DNA of 64,000 bases, taken from a virus. Under the pieces are notes generated by a model. It worked only from the letters and a program-made list of their open reading frames with translations. It had not been told where the DNA came from and did not search any database. Positions 56,807 to 64,000 of this stretch are shown one piece after another. The translations under genes and the position numbers were made by a program. The stretch is taken from IMG/VR virus record IMGVR_UViG_3300037852_000055, positions 1 through 64,000 of that record. One strand, 5' to 3'. How positions within the stretch are numbered: position 1 is the stretch's first letter; each line of letters opens with the position of its first letter.

Positions 56807-56954
56807 TCTCTTTCTCTCTTTCTTTCTCTACGTAAAACGTATGCTTTGAAACACAACGGTACAAAACTAAGTCTGGTCTAATTTGCAAAACTCCTTTTTC
56901 TAGCGGCACAGGAAATGCCTGGGCAGGGCAGAACGGGCAGTTTAGATAACTCAT
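56763..56954 (-). CDS. Small zinc-finger protein (63 aa)
   Basis: Start 56954 (MSYLNCPFCPAQAFPVPLEK). CPFC ... YRCVSKHTFY is a zinc-ribbon pattern. Overlaps the reductase start by 44 bp in another frame. Confidence 0.6.
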   Translation of the reverse strand: MSYLNCPFCPAQAFPVPLEKGVLQIRPDLVLYRCVSKHTFYVEKEREKEIESESIVHIHPDIL

Positions 56955-57151
56955 TAGCATCCCTCGAATGCAAAGTCCCACTCTAACCAAAGGTAATCAA
57001 GGGCACGGTTTTCCAAATCTGTGCCTTTATACCCAACGATTCTAGGACGAATAACAAAACCTTTACCAACTTCATAGTTATTCTCAATTGTTTTTAAAGC
57101 AACTGAATCATCTTCAAATTCCTCTTGCAAATATGTTGGTGCTTGCGGCAT
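56954..57151 (-). CDS. Small acidic protein (65 aa)
   Basis: Start 57151 (MPQAPTYLQEEFEDDSVALK) with AAAGGGG 5 nt upstream. One-base overlap with the zinc-finger gene. Unknown. Confidence 0.6.
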   Translation of the reverse strand: MPQAPTYLQEEFEDDSVALKTIENNYEVGKGFVIRPRIVGYKGTDLENRALDYLWLEWDFAFEGC

Positions 57152-57153
57152 AG

Positions 57154-59634
57154 TTACCCCTTTAACCACCTATTAGAAATATGATAGTCCGACTCCATAA
57201 CTACTATATCACCCATAACTTCAGCAGCAGCCCTTTTAAAAGCATCTGCTATTAATTCTGCTACTTGTTTAGCATAACGTAAGGGACAATGGGCTAAGAT
57301 TTCATCATGAATCATTGCTTGAATTCTAGCACCGTATTGGGGCAAAGTGTGCCAAAGATAAGGCCTACCTTGCGTGTCGTGCCCCGCCCCCATAGCCCTC
57401 TTAATTATCGAAGCATTACTGCCTTGGATGCAATGGTTCTTCCCTCGTCTTCCAATGCTTCCCATCAAAGCCCTGTAGCCTTGCTTAATCTCGGATTCCG
57501 TAGGATTCCTATGGGTAAGCTTGTACTCCTCTTCAGCATTTGGTTCTCTTAAATTTTTAACTTTGAAATCAAAGATGTTTTTCTTTTGTACTTCCTCTTC
57601 AACCTCAAGCCTTTCAGTGTTTTCTTCTTCAAACCATTCCCTAGCCATCTGCCAAGTAGGTATGGGGAAAGAGCGACGGCGACCAAACATATCTCGTGCT
57701 TCTTTTTCTCTCTTAGCCCGTTCACCGGATTCTCTTAAGTAGTTCCATACATCTGGGAACTTTTCTTCGTGCAACTTCATTAACTCCTTGGCAGCATCAA
57801 TGGTTACTCCAATTTGATCAGCCAAGGCATCCGGCCCTCCTCCATAGCACAACAAGAAATTTACAGCTTTGGTATTATCCCTTAACTTCTTGTGGCCTTT
57901 GCATTTGCACTTTGCGTACTTTTGCTCTCCTTTTTCATTCAGAGCATAATACTCGCAGCCTTCTTCTCTAAGTTGTGGCCACTTCTCTGGGTACAAAATT
58001 TCTGTAGAGACAGAGTGTACGTCCCATCCTTTGTTAAATGCGTTGATCCATGTCTGAGCATTAGCAAGCACTGCAATGATTCGCAATTCAGCCCCAGACA
58101 TATCAATAGTTACAATGCAGTTCTCTTCTCCAGTTACAGGGTCTGGTGGATCTGCAATAAAACAAGAACGAACCTCATCATCTTGTGGAAGGTTTTGCCC
58201 ATTGGGTTTCTCCGAAGATGTACGCCCAGTTTCTGCCATCAACTGGTTGAAGATGCAGTGCAGCCTACCGTCCCCTGGGTGTCTCCAGCCTTCTGCCTTG
58301 GATGCTTTGGTTACCCATCGTTGTGTCCATTGTACGCCATAGGTTCCTGTATCTTTCTTGCCTTTTCGGAACTTACGTAATGTTTGGATCAGCGGACGAT
58401 CATTGAAGCGCAGAAGTGTGTCATCTGTTACATCTTGAATCCCACGCATACCCGGCAGCTTGCGAAGGGCCGCTAACATTTGCGGCTGAGAGTCATAGTT
58501 TAAATAAGCATCCCCTTCACATTTCTCAAGGTTGTTCAGGTACTTAGTTTTTTCTTTGCTTAATTCAGAAAAATTTTTACGGGCCTGCGCCTTAGCTTCT
58601 TTTCGTTTCTTCTCTTCTTCCTTCAGGAGCGCAGAAATTTCCGTTTTTTTAAGCTTGTCTTTTTCTTGGCGTTTTAACGCGGCAAGCTCTAGCTCCTTTG
58701 AAGATGCAGTTTCAAACCCATTGCGCCATAAGTTTTCTAACTCGGCAAGTTTCTTTTCATCAATCTGCTCAGTCTTTAGACCAACAATAGGAATAAATGC
58801 TTCGTCTAAAATCTTCAGTTCATCTTTACGCCTAGCCAAAACGTTTTCAATACGCTTAAGCCACCGTGCATCATCAAGGTTTTGCCCAATCAAATGCATG
58901 TCCTTGAATGTTCCAATAGCATCATTCTCAATTTGTGCTGTGGTTAACAACTGGTCTACTGTCATCAAATTGATTTGTGCTTGGCGTATAGCTAAAGGCA
59001 TACGCACGTCAAATGCTGCGTATAAAACTTGTTCTTCAGTTAAAGAAGATTTGAGATCAAAGCTGGTCTGCTTGGTTTTATCAATGATTATACCAAAATA
59101 TCTAGCAGCAATAGCTGACATGCTAAACTCTGCCATCTTTTTCAGTGGGATGGTTCCGGCACGTATAACTCGTTCTGCCATATCTGTGCTATACAGGTGC
59201 CAGATGCGATATCCAAAGTTCCAATGGAAAACCGAGTATTCAAACTCAAGGCTCTGCCCAACTTTTAAAAAGTTGTTTGTGCAAAGTATGGGCTCAAGAA
59301 TCTCAAAGATTTTCTTATAAGTATCTCCACAGTTTTTACCATAGTGCCCTTGGGTAGCAATAAGATTTTCTTCAGAACCTGCAAAGGGTAGCAGGTCAAT
59401 CACGAACTGTCTGTCTCTGTCCCCTACCTGAATGGTTCTCACGTAGCGATAAAAAAAGTCGGACACCACGTTAGTTTCGGTGTCAATGCATAGCATCTTA
59501 TCTGTTGTACCTTTGTACGCCAACCATTCCGCCAAAGACTGCAGGCCGGAGTCATCGGTGACAAGCGTGACATTCATCTTAGGATTCAAATCAGCCAGAA
59601 CCAAGGGTTTCAACTGCTTTTCAATTTCTGCCAC
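57154..59634 (-). CDS. Family A DNA polymerase with 3'-5' exonuclease
   Basis: 826 residues. Exonuclease motif LCIDTETNVV near residue 48; TGRTSSEKPNGQNLPQ; polymerase motif A VTIDMSGAELRIIA, motif B DNTKAVNFLLCYGGG (with the Phe of the O helix) and motif C IQAMIHDEILAHCP. A Lys/Glu-rich coiled segment of about 90 residues (roughly 290-380) lies before the palm. No 5'-3' exonuclease domain. The main replicative polymerase of the phage. Confidence 0.93.
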   Translation of the reverse strand: MAEIEKQLKPLVLADLNPKMNVTLVTDDSGLQSLAEWLAYKGTTDKMLCIDTETNVVSDFFYRYVRTIQVGDRDRQFVIDLLPFAGSEENLIATQGHYGKNCGDTYKKIFEILEPILCTNNFLKVGQSLEFEYSVFHWNFGYRIWHLYSTDMAERVIRAGTIPLKKMAEFSMSAIAARYFGIIIDKTKQTSFDLKSSLTEEQVLYAAFDVRMPLAIRQAQINLMTVDQLLTTAQIENDAIGTFKDMHLIGQNLDDARWLKRIENVLARRKDELKILDEAFIPIVGLKTEQIDEKKLAELENLWRNGFETASSKELELAALKRQEKDKLKKTEISALLKEEEKKRKEAKAQARKNFSELSKEKTKYLNNLEKCEGDAYLNYDSQPQMLAALRKLPGMRGIQDVTDDTLLRFNDRPLIQTLRKFRKGKKDTGTYGVQWTQRWVTKASKAEGWRHPGDGRLHCIFNQLMAETGRTSSEKPNGQNLPQDDEVRSCFIADPPDPVTGEENCIVTIDMSGAELRIIAVLANAQTWINAFNKGWDVHSVSTEILYPEKWPQLREEGCEYYALNEKGEQKYAKCKCKGHKKLRDNTKAVNFLLCYGGGPDALADQIGVTIDAAKELMKLHEEKFPDVWNYLRESGERAKREKEARDMFGRRRSFPIPTWQMAREWFEEENTERLEVEEEVQKKNIFDFKVKNLREPNAEEEYKLTHRNPTESEIKQGYRALMGSIGRRGKNHCIQGSNASIIKRAMGAGHDTQGRPYLWHTLPQYGARIQAMIHDEILAHCPLRYAKQVAELIADAFKRAAAEVMGDIVVMESDYHISNRWLKG

Positions 59635-59660
59635 CTAGACTCCTTTCCTATTGATTTTAT

Positions 59661-59879
59661 TTAAATAAGGCCTAAATTAAACTCTGAGCGTAAATTTACC
59701 AGTGCTTGTTTTTCTTTTTGCTTACTAATTAAGGTTTTCTCTAGTGAATCTATCTCCTCCACCAGCTCATTGATACGATAATTTATATCAGATGTTGCAC
59801 CTACAGATCTTCCATGTTCTGTTAAGCTGACATAAAAAGGTCTCCACTCTGTCTCCCACTCTTTAACTGTATACTTCAC
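59661..59879 (-). CDS. Small coiled-coil protein (72 aa)
   Basis: MKYTVKEWETEWRPFYVSLT... then a heptad helix (RINELVEEIDSLEKTLISKQ). AAAGGAG ahead of the start. Unknown. Confidence 0.6.
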   Translation of the reverse strand: MKYTVKEWETEWRPFYVSLTEHGRSVGATSDINYRINELVEEIDSLEKTLISKQKEKQALVNLRSEFNLGLI

Positions 59880-59920
59880 TGTTTCTCCTTTGGATTAAGT
59901 GTATCACACCTATGTACCAG

Positions 59921-59945
59921 AGCTTGGGAAACGTTTTCCCAAGCT
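59921..59945. repeat. Palindromic site, copy 2, in intergenic region
   Basis: 11-bp arms AGCTTGGGAAA and TTTCCCAAGCT around CGT. Twenty bases (59922-59941) are identical to a sequence inside the ParB-like gene. A second hairpin, CGGGGC/GCCCCG, lies at 59955-59973. Could be a protein-binding dyad or an RNA stem. Confidence 0.6.
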
Positions 59946-60009
59946 AAGGCAACCGGGGCTGAATTTGCCCCGCCTTACCTTTGGGTATATTTGTACGTTT
60001 GAATTCTGG

Positions 60010-60240
60010 TCAGCCAATTTTGCCGGAGGCCCATGATCTCTGCTTATACACAGAGCGGTCTAAGGATCGGGCCACCTTTTGGAGCTTAAGCACCTCGGCT
60101 TTGCAGTACCTAAGGGTTTCCTGATCATTGGCCCCAGGGTCAGCAACAATCTTGTACTCAATTTCTTTGACTTTTTGGAGCCATAGAGCCAGTTGCCTAT
60201 GAACTTCTTGGCGTTCTTTGCTTAACTTCTTTCTTTTCAT
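60010..60240 (-). CDS. Small basic coiled-coil protein (76 aa)
   Basis: MKRKKLSKERQEVHRQLALW..., helical and basic; last gene before the 60.24-60.70 kb control region, so the first of the leftward replication operon. Unknown. Confidence 0.6.
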   Translation of the reverse strand: MKRKKLSKERQEVHRQLALWLQKVKEIEYKIVADPGANDQETLRYCKAEVLKLQKVARSLDRSVYKQRSWASGKIG

Positions 60241-60702
60241 AAGCTTAAGTACCTCTATGTATACTATGTATATGCCGGGAGGGGTTCATAAATTTATTTT
60301 ATCACAGTACTGCCAAGATTTAGCGGGCATCAAAGCTGTGTTTTTCCTTTGTTTTGTTATACTTAGTTTATACATAGTTCCATATAGGAAGTAGGAACAT
60401 CGGTGTTTTCATAGGTTTATAGGACTTTTGTGGTTGGCGTACCAAGTATTTTCTATGGTTTTCCATATGGTATGAAAATAACACTTGACAGGGTTAAAAT
60501 TATACTTAACTCCTTTGTTTTCAGTATTATGTGTCATTATTATACTCCGTAAGTGTATGAAAATAAAGGAAGCATGTACTAAAGATAAAAGAGTATAATT
60601 AGTTTAGAGATTGAATAATACCTAAGCCTTGATCAGCTTAGGTTAGAAGAAGGGGTAGCTATCCCTACCCCTTCTTCGACTTTGGATAGAAAGAAAATAC
60701 AA
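60241..60702. promoter_or_regulatory. Divergent AT-rich control region
   Basis: No gene in 462 bp. Leftward promoter candidate: TTGGTA (60445-60440), 18 bp, TATAAA (60421-60416). Rightward: TATAAT at 60594-60599 without a clear -35. The rightward leader carries CCTAAGC/GCTTAGG (60620-60642) and a 12-bp hairpin AAGAAGGGGTAG/CTACCCCTTCTT (60647-60676). GTATGAAAATAA occurs twice (60471-60482 and 60556-60567). Confidence 0.6.
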
Positions 60703-61188
60703 ATGAGAACTAAGTCTAACGCAAAAGATTACTATATTTATTTGATGAGCTGTGGCCAGTATAACTGGCAAAAGATTGGAATATCTACTAGACCACAGGG
60801 TAGAGAGAAAGACATTACTGTACCTTTCAAGTTGGAACTAAGTGCCACACACGTTATAGCAAACAATTTATCAGACGCAGTAAGAGTTGAGTCAGAAGTA
60901 CATAAATTGTTGCACTACTTAAGAATAAAGCAAGAATGGTTTCATTCTGTGACGGTGGAAGTGTTTGAAGAAGCACTGAAAGAAGTCACTGACAACCCCA
61001 ACAGAAGATACATAGGGGTTACTCATTCTAAACAAGGTAGTTATGTAGCTAAAATACGTGTTCAAGGAGAGGTTAGGCACGTAGGGAGCTTTAGTACTGC
61101 TAAGAGAGCAGCAGAGGCCTATGATAGAGCTTCAAAACTGTGGTATGGTAACAGTAGACCATTGAATTTCTCAATAGAAAATTCTTAA
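60703..61188 (+). CDS. T5orf172 (GIY-YIG-related) endonuclease-like protein with AP2 domain
   Basis: 161 residues, start 60703. YYIYLMSCGQYNWQKIGIST followed by AVRVESEVHKLLHYLRIKQEWF fits the T5orf172/MUG113 branch of the GIY-YIG superfamily. The C-terminal YIGVTHSKQGSYVAKIRVQG ... FSTAKRAAEAYDRASKLWYG is an AP2-like DNA-binding domain. Likely a free-standing homing endonuclease. Its leader has a strong hairpin close to the start. Confidence 0.8.
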   Translation: MRTKSNAKDYYIYLMSCGQYNWQKIGISTRPQGREKDITVPFKLELSATHVIANNLSDAVRVESEVHKLLHYLRIKQEWFHSVTVEVFEEALKEVTDNPNRRYIGVTHSKQGSYVAKIRVQGEVRHVGSFSTAKRAAEAYDRASKLWYGNSRPLNFSIENS

Positions 61189-61628
61189 CCTCTCCTCCCC
61201 TCGTGCATGCAATGTGCACTTTCTATACGCGCTTCGCGCCTCCGGTTAACTCCTTTACCCGGTGGGGCGAAACCTAAGCGTATACCTGTACAGAATCTGC
61301 AGTGTGATCAGCGATTGCTATGACACTTATCCCCGCAAGGGTGCTACGTAACTGTCCAATGACAAGGTGTAGGTGCGAACGAGAATGGACGGACTGCAGA
61401 TAAAGTTTAAAAAGTTTTGTATCAAGAGATCTTCAGCAGCGAAATTAAAAGTTGTAAGTCTGATTTGGATTGAGATGCAAATGACCGCCCGTTGGGGCGA
61501 GGCCTATGCGCGGCGGCGCTTAGTGGTCTTGCCCAAAAAGAACCGAGATAGAGAGCAAGATTACCCCTTAGCCTAGCCAGTGAGTGTAAAGGGAAATTTC
61601 TACTTTCTGGTTCCACTGGCAAATTTAT
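61189..61628 (+). other. Non-coding structured interval before tRNA-Asn
   Basis: 440 bp. A 67-codon frame (61373-61576) is not convincing. Stems: GCGC-TTC-GCGC near 61229-61239, AGTGT/ACACT around 61300-61325, and GCCAGTG/CACTGGC (61577-61583, 61614-61620) just ahead of the tRNA. Could be an RNA gene or a processed leader. Confidence 0.4.
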
Positions 61629-61703
61629 TGGCCTGTAGCATAACGGCAGTGCTTTTCACTGTTAATGAAACGGGTGTAGGTTCGAGTCCTACCGGGCCAG
61701 CCA
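61629..61703 (+). tRNA. tRNA-Asn (anticodon GTT)
   Basis: Acceptor TGGCCTG/CGGGCCA, D-arm GCAT/GTGC, anticodon arm TTTCA-CTGTTAA-TGAAA (anticodon GTT), T-arm GTAGG-TTCGAGT-CCTAC, discriminator G and encoded CCA (61701-61703). All parts are standard. Confidence 0.95.
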
Positions 61704-61788
61704 TTCCTTGTGAAAGGCAAATATGAACTCAGAGAAATGCAAAGAAGAACTTTTAGAAAATTTACTGAATACCCTAAGGAGAATACAC

Positions 61789-61977
61789 ATGAGCGTAACG
61801 CAACTTGATGCGGACATTCAAACATTGACAACCAACGTACAGGCCTTGATTACGCAGAGCGCGAACTCAGTGCCTCAATCCGAAGTGGATGCAGCCGATG
61901 CCCAAGTGGTTGCTCTGAACACAACTGTAGTTGCTGCGCTGGCACCTCCTGCAGCTCCAGCAGCGGCCAAGGCCTAA
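61789..61977 (+). CDS. Small helical protein (62 aa)
   Basis: Start 61789 (MSVTQLDADIQTLTTNVQAL) behind AAGGAG; a longer start at 61723 lacks a site. Coiled-coil N-half, Ala/Pro-rich C-terminus. Such proteins often lie near phage structural genes. Unknown. Confidence 0.65.
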   Translation: MSVTQLDADIQTLTTNVQALITQSANSVPQSEVDAADAQVVALNTTVVAALAPPAAPAAAKA

Positions 61978-62404
61978 GTTTAAAAAGATTAGGAACCGCA
62001 TAGTCCTTTGACTCTTTAGAGCCAGGGAGAGGTTCCTAAAGAAGGAGTAAAGTTTCCTCCATGGCCAATCTGAAACTAACCCATTGGGAACCCTACGCCT
62101 TTGTGCAAAGAACCAGTGGCAGTCCGTCCTGTACTTGTACCACAGGCTCCGGCGCGGGGTAAGAAGGGAAACCGCTTTGTGCACATAGCGCAGCCTCCTG
62201 TCGCGCATTCTCAGTAGCGCATAAAATGAGAACCAAAGTTAGTAAGCCGCGTCCGTGCATGGACGTGCAGACAACAGGACACTTTTATTTGTAAAACCAA
62301 AGCTCTGCCAGAAATGGTAGGGCTATTTTTATGCGTTGAAGACTCAGGTGAACATACTTTGTCCAGATGATCCGCGCAAGCGGTGCGGACTTAGGAAAAT
62401 CACT
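61978..62404 (+). other. Non-coding interval with hairpins and terminator
   Basis: TTAGGAACC (61989-61997) and GGTTCCTAA (62031-62039) close a 51-nt stem-loop; CGTCC/GGACG (62250-62265) follows. A possible 33-aa frame (62061-62162, MANLKLTHWEPYAFVQRTSG) has a poorly placed ribosome site. Confidence 0.45.
62301..62330 (+). terminator. Intrinsic terminator, plus strand
   Basis: AGCTCTGCCA-GAAA-TGGTAGGGCT (10-bp stem with two wobble pairs, GNRA loop, 62301-62324) followed by ATTTTTA. Confidence 0.75.
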
Positions 62405-62713
62405 ATGAAATACGTATCACAAGCCTTGCTCGAAGCTACGTATAAAAAATACAACAAGAAATACTTTGGAAATTCTTTACCCAAAGATATTGACCTTCGT
62501 TTTGGTCATACCCAGGGAGATCTTGGGTATCAATTGGGTGAAGAAATTGTGTTGAACAAAAGCAAAGCGTATCGTAGGGATTCCATTTGGAAAGGTACGT
62601 TACTACACGAACTTGTCCACTTAAAAGTGGCAGAGAGCAACGATCACGGCCCGAAGTTCCAAAAAGAAATGCTAAGACTTGCAAAGGCAGGAGCCTTCAA
62701 AGGAATTTGGTAG
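62405..62713 (+). CDS. SprT-like zinc metalloprotease
   Basis: 102 residues; start 62405 behind TAGGA. HELVHLKVAESNDHGPKF gives HExxH plus a third His, the SprT/Spartan zinc site. Too short for extra domains. Spartan-type enzymes cut proteins bound or crosslinked to DNA; here the substrate is unknown. Confidence 0.8.
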   Translation: MKYVSQALLEATYKKYNKKYFGNSLPKDIDLRFGHTQGDLGYQLGEEIVLNKSKAYRRDSIWKGTLLHELVHLKVAESNDHGPKFQKEMLRLAKAGAFKGIW

Positions 62714-62742
62714 GTTAAATTAAAAAGACTCAGGAGAATACA

Positions 62743-63075
62743 ATGGCAGAAACAGTAGAAGCAGCGGCAGAACAACTAGGAACAGCAGTGGAGGGTTCAA
62801 CGGTAGCGCCTGTGGAGAAGGCAGCAGTGGCTGCAAAAGTGGAAGTGACAACGGAAGAGAACCTATTTCTACGCACAACCGAGGCCGCGTTCTTACGCGC
62901 ACAAGTACGCATTAGAGATGCACAGAAGGGCCTAGAAAACCTTGTAAAAGAAGCGGAAGCCCATAGCAAGACCTATAGTGAAAAAGTGGAGGCATTGTTT
63001 AAGAAGTATAGTGTGACTCCTGCAGAATTTTTATGGGATAACTTAGAGAATTCTTTTAAATCTATAAAGAAGTAA
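62743..63075 (+). CDS. Small phage protein of unknown function (110 aa)
   Basis: Ala/Glu/Val-rich disordered N-terminus, then a helical domain (ENLFLRTTEAAFLRAQVRIR...). Similar proteins sit near terminase genes in other phages (recollection). AGGAG precedes the start. Confidence 0.6.
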   Translation: MAETVEAAAEQLGTAVEGSTVAPVEKAAVAAKVEVTTEENLFLRTTEAAFLRAQVRIRDAQKGLENLVKEAEAHSKTYSEKVEALFKKYSVTPAEFLWDNLENSFKSIKK

Positions 63076-63118
63076 AATTTAGACACACATATCGGAACTT
63101 ATAATCCCGATTAGAGTT

Positions 63119-63141
63119 GGGCAGTGCTCGTTACACTGCCC
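63119..63141 (+). promoter_or_regulatory. Hairpin in leader of truncated gene
   Basis: GGGCAGTG (63119-63126) and CACTGCCC (63134-63141) form 8 bp, followed by TTCTCGAC-CTTAA-CGAG and then GAAAACACAATG. The order hairpin, TTC(T)CGAC(Y)TT, small stem, AAAAyACAAATG-like start is shared with the leader at 60.65-60.70 kb. Confidence 0.55.
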
Positions 63142-63169
63142 TTCTCGACCTTAACGAGAGGAAAACACA

Positions 63170-63394
63170 ATGGGAAGAAAAGTAGTTAATTTTGTTGGGC
63201 AAGTTGTTGGTAGCCTTACTATTTTAAAAAGAGTTGAAAACGGTAATAGAGGAGAAGCCAGATGGCTACTAGAAAAAGCAGCAGCTTATCTTAGAGAATT
63301 TGGGTATAAAGATGCAAGACTCAGTGCCAGTGAATATATCCCAGGAACAAAAACCACAGGAAGTGCCTCAGGAAGTTCCAAAGGAATCTACTGA
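63170..63394 (+). pseudogene. Probable truncated homing-endonuclease remnant
   Basis: 74-codon frame. Residues 1-30 (VVNFVGQVVGSLTILKRVEN...ARW) look like the N-terminal module G-x-x-(F/V)-G-x-L-T-(V/I)-L that opens many HNH/AP2 homing proteins; after Trp33 the match ends and no nuclease follows. The 3' end overlaps the next gene by 83 bp in another frame. Confidence 0.45.
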
Positions 63395-63881
63395 GGAGAA
63401 ACCTAAGGGGCCTTTGGAGTTAGTCGTACGTAATACAAACGGAACTTTTAGCACGCGACTGAAAGACCCAAAGACTGGGCACTTCATGAAGAAGGATCGC
63501 CCACTTCCTAGTGCCAAGGAATTGGTCAGAGCAGGAAGGCAACTTCTTACAAGCGCAGAGGCTGGGCCGGATGGCAAGCTTATCAAAGGCAGTAAGACTC
63601 GGCATAGAAAGATATTTGACAACCTTGTGCGAATAGCTACATTGGAAACCGACGACCCCAAAGCACTCATGTCAATTATAAAGGCGGCAGAATTGCTGTA
63701 CCTAAGGTTCTATGGGAAACCAGCAGTGTCAGACGACGAGCTAGACGCGCTTCGTGTGCACGGTGTGAAAGTGGTAATCGTGCAAGCACCTGAGCTTCAA
63801 AACAAAGAAGTTGTTCAAGAAAAACCAAAGGAAATGCTTAAACCGTCATTCATTGAGGCTGAGGTGATTAGTACCAACTAG
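63312..63881 (+). CDS. Possible terminase small subunit
   Basis: 189 residues; start chosen at ATG 63312 (MQDSVPVNISQEQKPQEVPQ). Disordered Gln/Pro/Glu N-terminus, then a basic helical domain (SAKELVRAGRQLLTSAEAGP, KTRHRKIFDNLVRIAT). It lies directly upstream of a probable large terminase, the usual place of TerS. No helix-turn-helix could be proven. Confidence 0.45.
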   Translation: MQDSVPVNISQEQKPQEVPQEVPKESTEEKPKGPLELVVRNTNGTFSTRLKDPKTGHFMKKDRPLPSAKELVRAGRQLLTSAEAGPDGKLIKGSKTRHRKIFDNLVRIATLETDDPKALMSIIKAAELLYLRFYGKPAVSDDELDALRVHGVKVVIVQAPELQNKEVVQEKPKEMLKPSFIEAEVISTN

Positions 63882-63893
63882 GGGTAAAGAATA

Positions 63894-64000
63894 ATGCCAC
63901 GGAAACAAGCTCAGGAAGTTGAAGAACGTCCAAAGTATATAGATGAAAATGGCGTTCTTAACTTTGATAGTTTATTTAAGTTTCAACCCAAACAAACAGA
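63894..64000 (+). CDS. Start of probable terminase large subunit (partial)
   Basis: First 35 residues only: MPRKQAQEVEERPKYIDENG ... SLFKFQPKQTE. The F-x-P-x-x-x-Q pattern before the Walker A region is typical of large terminases, and the upstream gene fits TerS. The window ends before any ATPase motif. Confidence 0.45.
   Translation, partial: MPRKQAQEVEERPKYIDENGVLNFDSLFKFQPKQT

Noticed and set aside
60485-60506. Promoter TTGACA ... TATACT
   Set aside because: Spacer is only 10 bp, too short for sigma-70.
61373-61576. 67-codon plus-strand frame before tRNA-Asn
   Set aside because: Weak GTG start, unlike neighbouring proteins; the region is more likely structured RNA.
1-64000. Retron, diversity-generating retroelement, integrase or repressor genes
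   Set aside because: No reverse transcriptase, integrase or CI/Cro-like protein was seen, so none of these systems is supported here.

Overview
The window is a continuous piece of a large tailed double-stranded DNA bacteriophage (Caudoviricetes type). The evidence is the mix of genes: metabolism and replication enzymes of phage type, lysis genes, a terminase start, many tiny overlapping genes, and several homing endonucleases and an intein. No integrase or repressor is visible, so a lytic life style is likely. Shine-Dalgarno sites (AAGGAG) and sigma-70-like promoters point to an ordinary bacterial host. The host cannot be named from the sequence. A few genes look clearly more GC-rich than the rest (31.56-31.82 kb and 52.8-53.4 kb) and are probably recent arrivals.

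Layout. 0-11.4 kb, plus strand: the end of the structural module (a repetitive fibre-like protein and three Sec-exported proteins, one of them a phospholipase C/acid-phosphatase-family phosphoesterase). Behind a strong promoter follow a metallophosphoesterase, a dNMP kinase, membrane/spanin-like genes and tRNA-His, closed by a bidirectional terminator. 11.4-49.2 kb, minus strand: one long leftward run of about 85 tightly packed genes. From left to right it holds lysis-type genes (GH108 lysozyme, vWA protein), HD hydrolase, RecA interrupted by an intein, RuvC-like resolvase, RNA ligase plus HAD phosphatase, primase-helicase, SF2 helicase, an exported M15-like peptidase, a RecB/Cas4-like nuclease, a ParB-like protein, deoxycytidylate deaminase, a thioredoxin-reductase-like flavoprotein and an ADP-ribosyltransferase-like protein. 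It then ends in many tiny early-type genes. 49.2-50.45 kb: a 1.3 kb non-coding divergent control region with a perfect DnaA box and short iterated motifs. 50.45-52.74 kb: a short plus-strand early operon starting with an endonuclease VII-like gene. 52.8-60.24 kb, minus: an inserted GC-rich gene, RNase HI, a MazG-like enzyme, a class II (B12-dependent) ribonucleotide reductase and a family A DNA polymerase. 60.24-60.70 kb: a second divergent control region. 60.7-64 kb, plus: a homing-endonuclease-like gene, tRNA-Asn, a SprT-like protease and, at the edge, probable small and large terminase genes.

Together the genes make deoxynucleotides (ribonucleotide reductase, dNMP kinase, dCMP deaminase, MazG and HD hydrolases), copy DNA (polymerase A, primase-helicase, RNase HI), recombine it (RecA, RecB-like nuclease, two resolvases), repair RNA (ligase plus phosphatase) and open the cell (lysozyme, peptidase, spanin-like protein).

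The most unusual content is non-coding. A 1.1 kb stretch at 46.3-47.5 kb lacks convincing genes and carries five abutting long stems, one with a textbook tRNA T-arm, and reads like a large structured phage RNA. A promoter-proximal leader at 38.75-38.84 kb can form two crossing stems (7 and 10 bp), a candidate cis-regulatory pseudoknot. Smaller hairpin arrays lie at 32.4-33.3, 43.8, 45.9 and 61.2-62.3 kb.
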